From contig NC_090324.1 in the NCBI RefSeq assembly GCF_040869045.1, forward strand, positions 188,726,028 to 188,790,027: a stretch of 64,000 bases of DNA. Reading direction: 5' to 3'. The DNA is from Eurosta solidaginis (lineage: Eukaryota; Arthropoda; Insecta; Diptera; Tephritidae). Numbering within the stretch: position 1 is the stretch's first letter; every line of letters begins with the position of its first letter. The notes beneath the pieces are model-generated. The model searched no databases. It was not told where the DNA came from and saw only the letters and a program-made list of their open reading frames with translations. Below are positions 20,109-32,618 of this stretch, piece by piece. The translations under genes were made by a program, and so were the position numbers.

Positions 20109-21336
20109 ATGGGCAAATGGGAAGATATCGTTAAACTACTCATAGAAGAAAAAACGATAGGAGAAAAATCTTACAAATGTATTAATAAAAATACAAAAAT
20201 TAAGACAGAAACAGAAGTAAAGCATCTTAAAATAATAGTTGAATCGTTTAACAAAATAGGAAAAATAATTCAACAGTTAAATGATAAACTCGACAGCAAT
20301 CCAAAAGACCAAGCATATCAAATTTTTTCCAGCATTAGAGACAAATTGGTGTCCTCACTGGCAAGATATGATATTGACTTCATAGTACCAACGAGTTTTA
20401 AGAAAGAAATAGAAATAGACTACAACACATTCCTTCTGGAGTCAGCATCTGATTTAGAAGAAGAATCAAAAGTAGAACAAAAGGAAGAAGAAAAACACGA
20501 ACAAAAAGAAAGTTTAACAGAGACGCCAAACTACCAAACAAGAAAAGACAAAATGGCTCAAACCACAGTAGAATTCTTAAAAACGGCTTCTTCAGTCCTG
20601 CCTGAGTTTGATGGTAAACATGAGAACTTACATAGCTTCTTAAATGCACTGGATATCGTAGAACAAATTAAGGATACTCACGAGACCATAGCAGTCTCCA
20701 TGATAAAAACAAAGCTCAAGGGAACAGCTAGAAACCTTTTGAGCGCCGAAAACTCAATACTAGAAATAAGGCAAAATTTGAGTTCAGCAATTAAAGGTGA
20801 ATCTGTAGAGGTTTTGACAGCAAAACTCCTAAACATTGAACACTGCAGAAATATAAAAATTAACAAAATCGCTAGAAGGTGCTTTCATATCAGACGGACT
20901 TGCACCTGATGTGGCAAACAAATATGCCACACAATCAGCTGCAAAAGCCATGTGTAAAAACTCGGCTAACGAAAGAGTAAGACTAATAATGCAGGCAGGA
21001 ACGTTCACATCTATCAACGAGGCTATTTCAAAATTCACGAATAGCTGTACTGAAGTCACGGGTAACCCAAATACAGTGTTACGCTTGACGCGCTCGCAAG
21101 GTAATTACCGAGGTAACTTCCGAAGAAGCTACCAAAATAATAATTATAGAAGTAGCCAAAACCGAAGATATTACGGTAACACTAACAGATATAGCAACAA
21201 CAATAATAATAGACAAAATAATAATATCCAAAGACGTAATTTTGGAGGTCAGTCAAGATCATCCAATCAGGGTAACACAAGGAACCTCCGTAATATAAAC
21301 CAGCAGGAAAACCAGCCAACTCCGCCCCAACAGTAA
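20109..21336 (+). pseudogene. gag: Gag of gypsy-type element (one frameshift)
   Basis: Begins at ATG 20109 (MGKWEDIVKLLIEE). An N-terminal helical region with an acidic linker is followed by a capsid-type segment (LPEFDGKHENLHSFLNALDI, KLKGTARNLLS) typical of gypsy Gag. The frame ends at 20909, but similarity continues in another frame from about 20875 (EGAFISDGLAPDVANKYA) to 21336, so one net indel lies near 20865-20876. The C-terminus is Asn/Arg-rich (NRYSNNNNNRQNNN) without a CCHC knuckle, suggesting RNA binding by basic residues. The second frame overlaps pol in the -1 frame, the usual gag-pol arrangement. Confidence 0.8.
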
Positions 21337-24300
21337 ATTCTAACGGTAATAAAGTATGCATATTCAACTTGCATCTAAACAGCTATATATCTTCCAAGAC
21401 TACCCTAAATAAGTCAACTTCGACGTTCCTGATAGATACAGGAGCGGATATCTCAATAATAAAGAAGGGTCAAATTGACAGTAATGTCACAATAAATAAC
21501 TCACAAATCACAGATTTAAAAGGTATAGGCCGAGGCATAACAAGCACACTTGGAACAGTAAAAGCAGATCTAACTGATGATAGTCTTTTAATACGACATA
21601 AGTTTCACATAGTAGAAGACAATTTCCCAATCCCATGTGATGGAATTCTGGGACTCGACTTCATTAAAAAATATAATTGCATATTAGATCATAATAAGAT
21701 TGGGGACAGCCTAATATTAAGACCATATGACTACCCAGAAGGTATAGTTATACAAATGACAAATAAACCAACAATTAATATCATTGCAATACCCGCTAGA
21801 GCTGAAGTAGTTAGACAGGTTCATATCAATAGTCACAATAAGGAACTATTAGTGCCTCATCAAGAATTGACTAAGGGCATTTTTGTAGCCAACACTATAG
21901 TAAACTCAAATCAAGCTTTAATCAGAATCATAAATACAACAGATAAACATGCAATCATTCAAGATTATGACATCAAAACAGAAAGTTTAGAGGATTATGT
22001 AATAATTGAAAATACACCTCAATGTAAACATAATAGTAAAGAAAAGTTAGAAAGATTAAATAAAAATTTCGCACCATTCGCTAGTAAATCACTCAACACA
22101 TTATGCTCAGAATTCATTGATATATTCTCATTAGAAACAGAACCAATTACGACCAAAAACTTCTGCAAACAAAAGTTGCATCTGAAGGATAACACTCCTG
22201 TATACATTAAAAATTATAGACTACCCCAAGCACATAAGAATGAAATAAATAAACAAGTAAATAAACTAATTCAAGATGATATTATTGAACCATCAACCTC
22301 AGAGTACAACAGCTCTATTCTATTAGTACCTAAAAATCTCTTCCGGGCAAAGAAGAAAAAAGGTGGAGATTAGTGGTCGATTTCAGACAAATAAATAAAA
22401 AATTAACGGCTGATAAATTCCCTTTGCCTAGAATAGATGATATTCTGGATCAATTGGGAAGAGCAAAATATTTCTCATGCCTAGATTTAATGTCAGGATT
22501 TCACCAAATAGAACTCAAATCAGAATCAAGAGATATAACATCCTTTACAGCAGACAACGGTACTTATCGGTTCAAGAGATTACCTTATGGCCTCAAAGTA
22601 TCGCCAAACTCATTCCAGAGGATGATGACATTGGCATTCGCAGGTCTAAAACCATCACAAGCATGTACATGGACGATTTAGTGGTGTTGGGATGCTCTGA
22701 AAAACATATGATTAAAAATTTACGGGATGTATTCTCCACATGTAGGAAATATAATTTAAAATTACATCCGGACAAATGCCTATTTTTCAGCCAAGAAGTC
22801 ACTTATCTTGGACATAAATATACAAGTACTGGAATTTTACCAGACCCAAGCAAATTTAAAATTGTTCAAAACTACCCAACTCCCAAAAATGCCGATGAAG
22901 CAAAAAGATTTGTCGCATTTTGTAATTATTGTAGAAGATTCATACCAAATTTCGCGGAATGCGCCAGGATACTAACAAGACTTAGTAAGAAAAATGTAAT
23001 TTTCAATTGGACAGACGACTGCGAGAAATAAATGCACTAGTTAGTCCAAATATCCTACAATACCCCAATTTTGATGAAGAGTTCTTTATTACAACCGACG
23101 CAAGTGGTTATGCTTGCGGTGCTGTGCTAAGCCAAGAATATGAGGGAAAACAATTGCCCATTGCCTATGCCTCAAGATCATTTACAAAAGGCGAAATAAA
23201 CAAAGCCACGATCGAAAAAGAATTAGCGGCCATACATTGAGCAATTGTATATTTCAGACCATATGTCTATGGCAGAAAAGTCACATTGAAAACGGATCAT
23301 CGACCTTTAACGTATTTATTCTCAATTAAGAACCCTTCATCTAAATTAACTAGAATCAGGCTTATGACTTTGGGGTGGAGTACATAGCAGGAAAAGAAAA
23401 TTACGTGGCAGACGCTCTGTCACGAATAGATATCAATGAGTTGAAAGAAATGTCAGTACATGCATGTAAAATAATGAAAGTAACGACAAGATCGCAAACG
23501 AAAAAGAATTCCAGTAATAACACTCATAAAAATGAAGAGAAGAAAAGTTACAAAGAGAACCCTATAATATACGAAGCGCTTAATAAATGTGAAGTAAAAA
23601 GACTAGTCCAGCTCGTTTTCGATCCTCCGAAATTATATTTCAAAAAAGGAAAAAAAATTTGTAGTGAAATAAAGCAAATTGTTGAGGCGAAGATTGACTT
23701 AGGCCAATTCTTTACCAGGCTTATGGAAAAAGCCGGCAATTTGGGAATTAAGAAAATACAGTTGTCCTTAGGAGACAAATTGTTTAAAGATAATTATGCC
23801 CGGGTAGACACATTTAAAGAAATAGGTACCAAAGTTCTCAAAAATTTAACTATTGCATTAACTCCGGAGGTTGTGCATGTGACGGAAAACGATAAAATTA
23901 AAAAGATTCTTCAAAAATATCACGATGATCCTGTTAATGGTGGCCACCCAGGAATCAATCGTACAACTAATAAAATAAGACAAAAATATTACTGGAAAAA
24001 TATGAAAAATGATATCAGAAGATACATAAAGAAATGCGTTAATTGCAATAAAAATAAAATTTATAAAAATTTAAAAGAACCAATGATTTTAACTGAAACA
24101 CCACCAAAGGCGTTCGAAACAGTACAAATAGATACGATTGGACCTTTACCAAGATCATTAAATGGAAACGAATACGCTGTCATTCTAATATGTGATTTAA
24201 CTAAATAATTAGTAGCAATTCCTATACAAAGCAAACATGCAAAAACAGTAGCCAGAGCCATATTCGAGAATTTCATATTAATTTATGGAAGTATGAAAAC

Positions 24301-25036
24301 AATAATAACGGATATGGGATCTGAATATAAAAATAGCCTGTTTGAAGAACTATGTAAACTTCTCAATATTGAGCACAAAACATCTACGCCGTATCACAAC
24401 CAAACTTTAGGCACGGTTGAACGTAGTCATAGAACTTTCAATGAATATGTGCGCTCATACATATCCATTAACAAAGATGACTGGGATGAATATCTCAACT
24501 ATTTTGCATACTGTTACAATACTACCCCATCTACAGTCCATAATTATTGTCCATTCGAATTGATCTTTGGCAAAAAACCCCAGACTTACGAATTTCTACA
24601 AGAAAATACGGTAAGCCCACTGTACAATTATGAGGCTTACGATAAAGAAATTAAATATAGGTTACAAATAGCACAGGATAGAGCCTTTAAATTAGTAAAA
24701 GAGGCTAAAGAAAAACAAAAGATTAATTATGATAAGAATATTCACTATAAGGAAATAAAAATAGGAGATGTAGTGTTAGTAAAAAATTAATCAGGACATA
24801 AGTTAGATAATAGATATAAAGGGCCCTTTAGAGTAGTAAACATCGATGAAAACAATAATTTTACATTAATACCCTATAAGGTAGAAGAAATCGATGAAGA
24901 AGAAAATACTAATAATAAAAATTATGACACCTTAATCCCATCTAGATTAGGAAATGAGGATAAGCAAAAATTTAGTAGTAACATAGAGAATAGGCAAATA
25001 AAAATACACAAAAATAGACTTAAATTAGTAGAATAA
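21333..25036 (+). pseudogene. pol: Pol of gypsy-type element: protease, RT, RNase H, integrase (multiple breaks)
   Basis: Order along the strand: protease (FLIDTGADISII, 21430 region); RT with VDFRQINKKL, FSCLDLMSGFHQI, the catalytic YMDD (about 22668) and PDKCLFF; RNase H with TTDASGYACGAVLSQ and DHRPLTYLF; integrase with an HHCC finger (GHPGINR...CVNCNKNK) and D,D,E in QIDTIGPL, ITDMGSEY and GTVERSH; then a chromatin-proximal tail ending at 25036. Breaks: frame changes near 22350, 22650, 23010 and 23360, and stops at 23238, 24206 and 24788. All domains are present and collinear, so this is a recently decayed or trans-mobilised copy, or one with assembly indels. Confidence 0.88.
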
Positions 25037-25130
25037 GAAGATGTTCAACCTACAAACATTAAAATACAAAAGTAGAATTAATTTACAAAAATAGAATACT
25101 CATGCATTCCCCAAATACATAAGCATTCTA

Positions 25131-25143
25131 AAAAAAGGGGAGA
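25131..25143 (+). other. Polypurine tract
   Basis: AAAAAAGGGGAGA directly before the 3' LTR TGTAG, the plus-strand primer of the gypsy-type element. Confidence 0.85.
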
Positions 25144-25611
25144 TGTAGTGTAAGCAGCCAACAATTCAATTTAATCCAAAATATTTAAATCAGTCTAATA
25201 TTCTAACCTGCTACAAAAATAGTCTAAATGTTCATCAACACATAAAAATGCATTTGAGAATTAATGCTGACACAGCCATTAATAAACAGACGTGTACAAC
25301 ACACAACCAAACGAATTTGAATCCCATCAATTTGCATTCCTGCAACTTGCAAGGTTAGCATTTCCCATAAATTTGCAGCTCATATATGTAGGTACATATT
25401 TTGTGTCGAGTAGTATATAGGTATGTAAGTATGTATGTTTAAGGTAGTTATGTATGTAAGTATGTAAGCTTAAATGTAAATAGATATGTAAGAATATGTT
25501 TAGAATAATCTAATATAAATAGGCTGAATTATTTGAATAAAGAGAATTCGACATTCATAATTCAAGCAGTGAAGTCTTCTTTCTTTTAATTGCGTTAGGG
25601 ACCTTTCTACA
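25144..25611 (+). repeat. 3' LTR of gypsy-type element
   Basis: 468 bp, matching 15838-16306 with few differences. Ends CTACA, followed by target duplication CTTT (25612-25615). Confidence 0.92.
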
Positions 25612-26339
25612 CTTTACCAAATTCAGTTCTCTGAACTACGATTAGTTCTTTTATTTTATATGTTATTTCTTTTCTACTACAAATATTGTCTGCCCTACGT
25701 GTTTCTTCTTATATATTTTTTATATATTCTTCCTTGCTTGTCTTCTGATCACAATCTTCGTTCAGTTTATAAACTGCAGTTCGAAGAGGTACTGAAGCTG
25801 TGGTATATTGGCCATAAGCATTTCAATTGTAGTATGAATGGCGAATGTTTTGCGCTTCGTGTTGGTATCTATTGATAAACTTTTGAACGCGATTTACGTA
25901 CTTGAACCAACTATCAGGCGTCGCACAGTTTCGGTAGCATAACTATAACGACAAAATGTCCTTTTTACCTCGGGACCCAACTTCTTTGGTTTTGAAACAC
26001 ATGCTTAAAATATTCAAACTCGCAATATTCTTAAAACATTTTCGACGTAAACGCGGCGCCTCTCCGTTTTATTACGTTGAGGGTTGCCAAAGAACTATGG
26101 TTGTTTCCTTCTTCTGTCTACTATTACTACTGTTCTTGTGTTTTGGTAGGATATAACTAAACAAACTTACTAAATGCATCGAGTACTACTAAAATGCTAA
26201 AATGGGCCTGACGTGTTCAATATGGGACCTGTTCTAGAGTTTGCCTTTTTTGTTTATTTTATTGAGAAATCCTTACTCTTTCCAAATCTTTGCTTCACTG
26301 ACAACTCATTCACTGTAAATTTTCAACTTTTGTACTTAT
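25612..26339. other. Shared non-coding flank between gypsy insertion and I/LOA LINE
   Basis: Matches 46212-46555 and 50738-51120 of copy 2. Short ORFs occur but none has a recognisable motif. Confidence 0.55.
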
Positions 26340-26530
26340 GAGAGAAATATAAAAAGTGTTTTCTAATATTTCTTTCCTCCGCTATGGCAGGCACCTTTTC
26401 GCGGTGCGGGGGCTTATGCCGGTTCCACGAGGCGCTGAACATACAAAAGGAGATGCTTCGGCATCCTACGCCCGTATGGTTCGAACTTCGTGGAGAGGTA
26501 ACCAAGAACTGCTGCTTTTTGCCTTTACGG

Positions 26531-27899
26531 CTACGAGTGTCCTTCCGAGTCTTTCGGAAGAAATGGTAGACTTAAAAGAAACTCCAAGGGTAATGGTGAA
26601 TTCGGTTCGTTGGGTAGGGGAGACAAGGATGAGAGAAAAGTTACGGTGCAGGGGGTCGGATCCCCAGTACCGGCGGCAGATGGTGGGCGAGAAGGCCATC
26701 TGGCGTCGAGATCCAGCGACTTATTAGGCTGTGGAGTGGAACCCCAGGCTACACAGTCTTCGAATTCTACTGGGAGAACAAGAGCTCTGCCCCTGTCCGA
26801 GCACGCTCTGTGGAGCACAGCAAAAGCAGGATCTGAATCTGGTGCTGAGGGAAGCGTTAGGTTTTTGCTGAGGAGTATAACCATCGTCAGCGCCACCGAA
26901 GTTGAACTATTATCACTGGTGAGCGACTACGATGAAATAGACTCCGAGGCTGAGAGCGTTCTGCTGAATGACCAAGCCCAGATGTCATGAACTGCAGAAG
27001 ACAAAGGGTCAGAATCATAGAAGGTAAAAAGGAAGCAGGAAGCGTTGAAGGGCTACAAAAACTCTTCCTACTACCTTCGGAATATGCAGAAGAAAGACCC
27101 TGCCACTCTCACTGTGAGAGAAAGGGCACTTATTAGGAAGCACAGGAAGGTAGTAGCAAAGTTCAAGGCCACTAAAGCTGCTAAATCTGACGGCCGGAAA
27201 TCGTCAGAAGGAAGATAAGGGAAAGGACGCTACCCAGGCGTCCTCGTCCGAATCGATGGGCGCGCAAGGCCGGAAGAACATCAGATCCGACGAACGACCA
27301 GAAAAGTAGTCGAAAAAGCGGAAACCTCACGCTACCTACGACTACCCCTCAGGTCTAAAAGTAGCCGTTATCGACAAAATCAACCCTGACGGGAAGATAA
27401 CGCCGGGAAAGTGGCGAGGCGGAAGCTGCTCGAGGCTGAGAGCGATGAGATATCCTTCGACGGCGCGGGCTGGCAGAAGGGCGTCAAGCTCGGCGGCTGC
27501 TGCAACAAGAAATTTGTAGATTTCTTAACGAAGGAATTCCATGGCTTTGGCGCTCTTTGGGCGGGAGTACAGTTGGAGGTGATCCTTCACTCCAGTTCAC
27601 CGCTTCGTCCGGGGATCGCAGTGTGGATGCCACCTCCAGTAATGGCAACGGAGTCTATACTGAAACTACTGGGCACGCAGAACAATGAGCAAAGGGCAGA
27701 CCAGTGGCAGGTGGTCTTTATGACTCCCTCCAAGACAAGGGCGGGCAGCGACCTACTGATCGCAATTGATCAAACTTCGCTGCAATCAATAAAGAAGCTT
27801 AATTGGATCGTTAGGTTTGAGCTGGGCTCCCTTAAAGTTTTCGTGCCGGTTAACGGGCCAGATTCCGCAAAGGGAGAAGCTCGCGGTGGTGCAGATTAA
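26531..27899 (+). pseudogene. LINE ORF1 (DUF4780-like), broken
   Basis: Frames 26610-26990 and 27411-27899 carry parts of the protein that is better kept in copy 2: an acidic region around SDYDEIDSEAESVLLN and a C-terminal module with LEAESDEISFDGAGWQKG, VWMPPPVMATESILKLLG and MTPSKTRAGSDLLIAIDQ. The latter resembles DUF4780, a domain typical of ORF1 proteins of dipteran LINEs and assumed to act as RNA chaperone or binding module. Stops and frameshifts separate the pieces. Confidence 0.65.
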
Positions 27900-30669
27900 T
27901 TTTCACTACTCAGCTTCCGCCTCGCTCGACCTAACGAAGTTCATTGCAGAAAACGGAGCTGACGTAGCTCTTATCCAAAAACCCTGGCTGGTTAGGGACA
28001 GGGTTTGCGGATTAGGGCTGGATGGCTACCGTCTACATGCACCAAAAGAGGGTAGAATTAGAGCATGCATAGTAGCTAAGAAAAATATTAATTTATTTAT
28101 CTCTACACAACACTTCAACGGAGATCTCGTCACTGTAGTGTGCGAACCAAAGCAGGGGCACAAGCTACTGCTATTGTCTGCATATTTCCCGTTCGTGGGG
28201 GACACGCCACCACCTACACCTGTTCGAAAACTCGTGGAGTTCGCGGAAACGCACATGATGGACCTTATTCACAAATTCAAGAGGTGAGTCCATCTTTGAC
28301 TACTTACTTACTAATATCCTAACTGTATACAACAAAGGCAACCAGCCAACGTTTAGGAATAGAATTAGAGAGGAAGTCATAGATATCACCCTGGCCACAG
28401 ACTCTCACACTGTAAAATTCGATGACTGGAGTGTCAAACACATCTTCCTTTTCGGACCACAGTTGGATACTCTTCAACATCGATCTTGAAATGGAAGTTC
28501 CCCGGCCTTTTAGGAATCCAAGATAAACATACTGGAATAAATATTCTGAATAAGTATCTCACATGAAAGTCAGACGGGAGCTAATAATATAGATATAGAC
28601 AGAGCGGTAAACCGACTGACAACGATATTGACAAACACTTTTGAACTCTATTGTCCTCTTACTAGACCACGGACAAAACAGAGGACTACGTGGTGGAACA
28701 CAGAGCTAAACCAACTCAGATCAACAAACAGAAAAATATTCAACAAAGCCAAACATAGCCGGCTGGAACAGGACTGGGATGCCTACAGGTGTAGCTTTAA
28801 CAAATAAAAAAGCTGCATCTGGAAGGCAAAAAGGATATCATGGGGACAATACTGTGAGAACTTGGAAACGACAAATGAGGCATCAAGACTTCGCAAAATA
28901 CTATCTGGATCTAGTTCAGCCACTAGTAGCATAAGGAAGTCTGATGGCTCATGGACCTTCCCCAGCAGAAAACTCTAGAGGTCTTAAAGGAGGCACACTT
29001 TCCGGGATGCACGGATACGACAGGCACGACGATGCCAGAAAACCGCGGGTACCCTCCGGAAGCCGACGTCACGGACATCGTTGACCCGGATAAAATATCA
29101 TGGGCTATAAAATCATACGAACCTTACAAATCGGCGGGAACGGATGGTGTGATACCAGCTATGTTGCAAGCCGCTTGTGACGAATTGATACCACATCTCC
29201 ACGGCATCTTCTCAAGATGCCTAAAAGATGGGTATGTACCAGAAGCCTGGAGAAATGTACGGGTGGTTTTCATTCCTAAAGCAGGAAAACTTAACCACTC
29301 GGAAGTCAAAGACTATAGACCAATAACCCTCTCCTCCGTTATCCTGAAAACACTGAAGAGACTTATCGATCTACATATTAGAGGCAGTGCCAATCTCTGG
29401 CAGGTGGATGCAGCTCAGCACGCACCGAGGCTAAACGGCACAACGTTAAACCTATCTTCGGAAGCGAAATATCTTGGAATTATACTCGATTCCAAGTTAA
29501 GCTGGAGAAGCAACGTTGAGATGAGATCAAAGGAAGCTCTAGCAGCATACTACGCTTGCAAAAGGGCTTTTGGGCGGATCTGGGGACTAGCACCACTTGT
29601 CATTCATGGCATGTACAGCACGGTCATTCGACCGATACTAACATATGAAGCTCTAGTCTGATGGAAGGCGCTAGACAAAAAGAGTAATCAACAGAGGATC
29701 GTGAAGGTACAAAGGCTGGCGTGCCTGGGACTGTCAAGCGCTGTGAGCAGCGCACCTCAGGAAGCGCTAAATGTAATATTTCACTTGACGACTCTACAAG
29801 CCTTCGTGCAAGGATTAGCCGCTAGAGGAGCTCTACTGCTAAGAGAATCCAACATGTGGAAAACAGCTAAGCACGGACACGCGACGATTCTGGACGATAT
29901 GACGAAGGGGCAATTAAACGGAATAATAACCGACCTAACATCCAAAACAGACCACATCACAGGGGCTTTGCACTTCCAGGTTCAGAACATACGATATCCC
30001 TCAAGGGAGGAATGGGAAGCAGGCCTAGGCAACGGCAGGGGCCTCACAATATACACCGACGGTTCGAAAATTGAAAAGGGAGCTGGAGCTGTGATGTACT
30101 CAACACATCTACAGCTAAGATAATAATTTCGACTTCCTGATGCATGCAGTGTATTCCAAGCAGTGGTCTATGCCATAGACAGAGCGTCAAAGCTGCTCCA
30201 AGATAGTGCGGTCTCCAACACCGACGTTACAATCTTTGTTGACAGCCAAGCCAGCTTAAGGGCATTAGAGTCCAACATGATAAAATCGGACATCATGCGG
30301 AGGTGTAGAACCTCTCTGGCTTCAAAAAGTCATCTCAATGTCTCCCTTTGCTGGGTTCCTGGGCACATCGGCATTGAAGGGAATGAACTCGCGGATGAGA
30401 TGGCTAGGAAAGGTTCCAATTTAGACATAAGTGAGATGGACAGCTCCGCCCAACCGCCGCTGAGTTATCTCCTAGGGAGAATCGACGAATATGAGAACAG
30501 AGCAACGGACTTGCTATGGACCAATAGGGTTAACTGCGAAGTCTCAAGGTCCTTATGGCCATGCTTGGATAGGAAGGGCACCAGCTTCCTTCTCAAACTG
30601 AACAAATCTGCGGTGAGGGTACTTACGGGTGTCATCACAGGTCATTGTGCTATCGCACCAATGCTCTAA
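27880..30669 (+). pseudogene. LINE ORF2 remnant: APE endonuclease, RT, RNase H
   Basis: Endonuclease part 27880-28290 (VVQINFHYSASASLDLTKF, DVALIQKPWL). RT part 28951-29661 (SAGTDGVIPAMLQAACDE, VVFIPKAGK, DYRPITLSSVILKTL), then a jump at about 29422 directly into the post-catalytic NGTTLNLSSEAKYLGIILDS, so the YGDD core is deleted. RNase H part 29940-30450 (LTIYTDGSKIEKGAG, FVDSQASLRALES, VPGHIGIEGNELADEMARKG). Several stops occur (for example 29659 and 30121). It would nick target DNA and reverse transcribe, but this copy cannot. Confidence 0.85.
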
Positions 30670-30981
30670 CGGTAGCGAATACCAACAATCTCCGTCTGAA
30701 GAAGCTGTCAGGATGAGGAGGAATCGATCTACCACTTTCTCTGCCGATGCCCGGTGCTTCAAAGGAGAAGGCTCAGATTTCTGGGCTCACGCTTCTTCGA
30801 CAGCCTGGCAGAGGTTGGGAAGGTGGACGTCTCGCTTCTTCTTGGGTTTATCAGGGAAAGGAAGTGGTTCGAATTTGCCGCCACCCTATACTTACTGAGG
30901 CCACTCACAATGGACAAAAATATCTCCGAGTGGAAGTGTGGGTAACACCCACGCACGCCCTCTTAACCTAACCTAACCTAA

Positions 30982-31863
30982 TATTTCTTTGGTTTTATTT
31001 GCCGAGAAATGCTACGCCATGTTGCCCTTGCCCACGAGCCATTTTTATAGTTTCTTCCTCCATAATTACTATCATAACTATTAGTTACTTTTCAGGATTT
31101 TTAAAAAGAATTTTATGTAAAAGTATTTATATTCGCTTTTTTCCAAAATTTCCCGCACAGTCTTCCTCAATTCGTATTTGAGTTGAGCTTGATTAAAACG
31201 AAACATTAAGAAGTTTTCTAGAATCTAACAATATACCCGACTCCATTGGCGGATCCACGGGTAGTAGGAGGAGCTAACGGAAAGCTCCCTCCCTCCAATT
31301 TTTACTTTCTGAGGAAGTTTCTTGAATGTTTATTTCATAATTTGCACATTGGCAGACACGAAGTGCAATGGTAAAGCCTGTAGTAGCATTTGTTGTGAAG
31401 AGTGGGTGGAGTATTATCATCTTCACTGGGTGGTGTGGTCGTGCTTTTTGTTCTGACAACGTCACGTAACCTGTATTGTTATCACTGCGCGAATCAAAAC
31501 AAAACTCTGGACAAGATTTATGGTGCTCCTTCGGCACTCACAAGCAAACTTACATTCCTTGTTCCCCTCACCGTTTAGTTGAGTAGTAGAGCTGTCGCGA
31601 TATGAAAATATGATGTGTCACACGTCACGAAAAGAAGGTGGAAAATAGCTCAGATTTTAATGGATAGATAGAACTACTATATCGGAACAGTGATATGATA
31701 TAACCCGCGGAAATTTGAAAAAATTCCTCCGAAACATAAGTGCACTTTGAATAGTTTTTCCAACTCCGCTTTGTTTTGGTTTAAATTTCATTATAAAAAG
31801 AATTAAGGAAGTCTAAGTTAGCGAAAATTATATAGCCACAGTCATTTGTCATGAAGTAAATAT
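30982..31863. other. Non-coding interval between LINE and LTR element
   Basis: No coding motif. Partly shared with 56259-57426 of copy 2. It contains an AACAAGTAAGGAAG-like HINE end (31796-31812) and the unoccupied TAA site (31813-31815) of the MITE present in copy 2. Confidence 0.55.
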
Positions 31864-32546
31864 TGTTGCGTTCCAATGAAGCGTGATCCGGATAAGGATA
31901 GATATTTAACACGAAAATGCAACAACAATGTGATCCATATGGATCAATTTGTTGTTGCATTTACATGTTAAATTTGTATCTGTATCTGGATCACTATTTA
32001 TTGAAACGCGAGGTATATTTTTTGTTGTAATGCTATATCATGGCTGACCATGATGGAATTATAGAAGGTAGCGCATTGCGCATGTAAACATTATTTTAAA
32101 GGCAATTTTTACGTCATTTTCCTTTAGCTCTTGTTTTTTCTCTCTTTCTTTCATTCGCTGAAGAAGTCAAGTTTGACGTATATGCGCAGAACGAGGCAAT
32201 TTTGAACTCGTGAATGCGCAATCTGATTTGTGTGAATTGTGATGACTGACTTCATGGCGGAACTATACAAGGTGGCAGCATGATGACGTAACCACAAACA
32301 CAAATAAAAGTCCATGTAATTTGTTTTTGTAAATTCGATCGGCTAGTGTGCATGAAATTGATATATCAAATCAAATGAAAAAAGTACAGAATCAGCTGTC
32401 CCGTGCTGCCACCTTGTATAGTTCCGCCATGACTTACTTTATTCAACAAGAGAGATGACAGTTTAATGCTATTATCGATTATTATGTTTATTGCTCGTAT
32501 CGATTTCAATGCCTAAGGCTAGTATGTAGGTGTATTTATAACAACA
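31864..32546 (-). repeat. 3' LTR of a second gypsy-type element
   Basis: 683 bp. On the minus strand it begins TGTTGTTATAAATACACC and ends GGAACGCAACA, preceded by purine-rich AGCGGGGAA. It lies just after the stop of the minus-strand integrase ORF. The sister is 57427-58115. The 5' half of the element is missing in both copies, cut by the jockey LINE. Confidence 0.8.
32252..32432. mobile_element. Short TIR element (MITE) inside the LTR
   Basis: Perfect 29-bp inverted repeat: TCATGGCGGAACTATACAAG at 32252 and its complement ending at 32432, about 120 bp apart, flanked by ACTT on both sides if the TIR starts at CATGG. Present in sister LTR 57427-58115 near 57821-58003 with mismatches. Superfamily unknown. 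Confidence 0.6.
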
Positions 32547-32618
32547 TTCCCCGCTCGGAAAGGAAAATTTCGAAATTAAATTGAGATTAATGTGGTTTTA
32601 CTATTCCAATAAGTTAAT

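Larger units (their letters stand above)
15838..25611 (+). mobile_element. Complete Ty3/gypsy-type LTR retrotransposon with 4-bp TSD
   Basis: LTRs at 15838-16306 and 25144-25611 begin TGTAG and end CTACA. They are flanked by CTTT on both sides, and the sister duplication near 46205-46215 shows the empty site AACCTTTACC. PBS, 43-bp leader repeats, three leader ORFs, gag, pol and a polypurine tract follow in order. There is no env. By eye the LTRs differ at about eight positions plus one indel. A HINE-like element is nested at 17362-19521. Pol and gag carry frameshifts and stops, so the copy is not autonomous as sequenced. Confidence 0.92.
26340..30981 (+). mobile_element. I/LOA-type non-LTR retrotransposon (copy 1), inactive
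   Basis: Plus-strand LINE with a 5' leader, ORF1, ORF2 (endonuclease, RT, RNase H) and a 3' end TTAACCTAACCTAACCTAA. Compared with copy 2 (51120-56258) it has a deletion of about 0.6 kb across the RT catalytic core at about 29422 and an endonuclease deletion near 28270. It retains the RNase H and 3' end that copy 2 lost. Confidence 0.85.

Noticed and set aside
26466..26896. Minus-strand ORFs opposite LINE ORF1 (also 51543-51734, 52246-52719)
   Set aside because: Antisense to ORF1 of the I/LOA LINE, which has supporting homology between copies.
30960..30981. True telomere repeat
   Set aside because: Only three CCTAA units, at a LINE 3' end in the middle of a contig; flies lack TTAGG telomeres.
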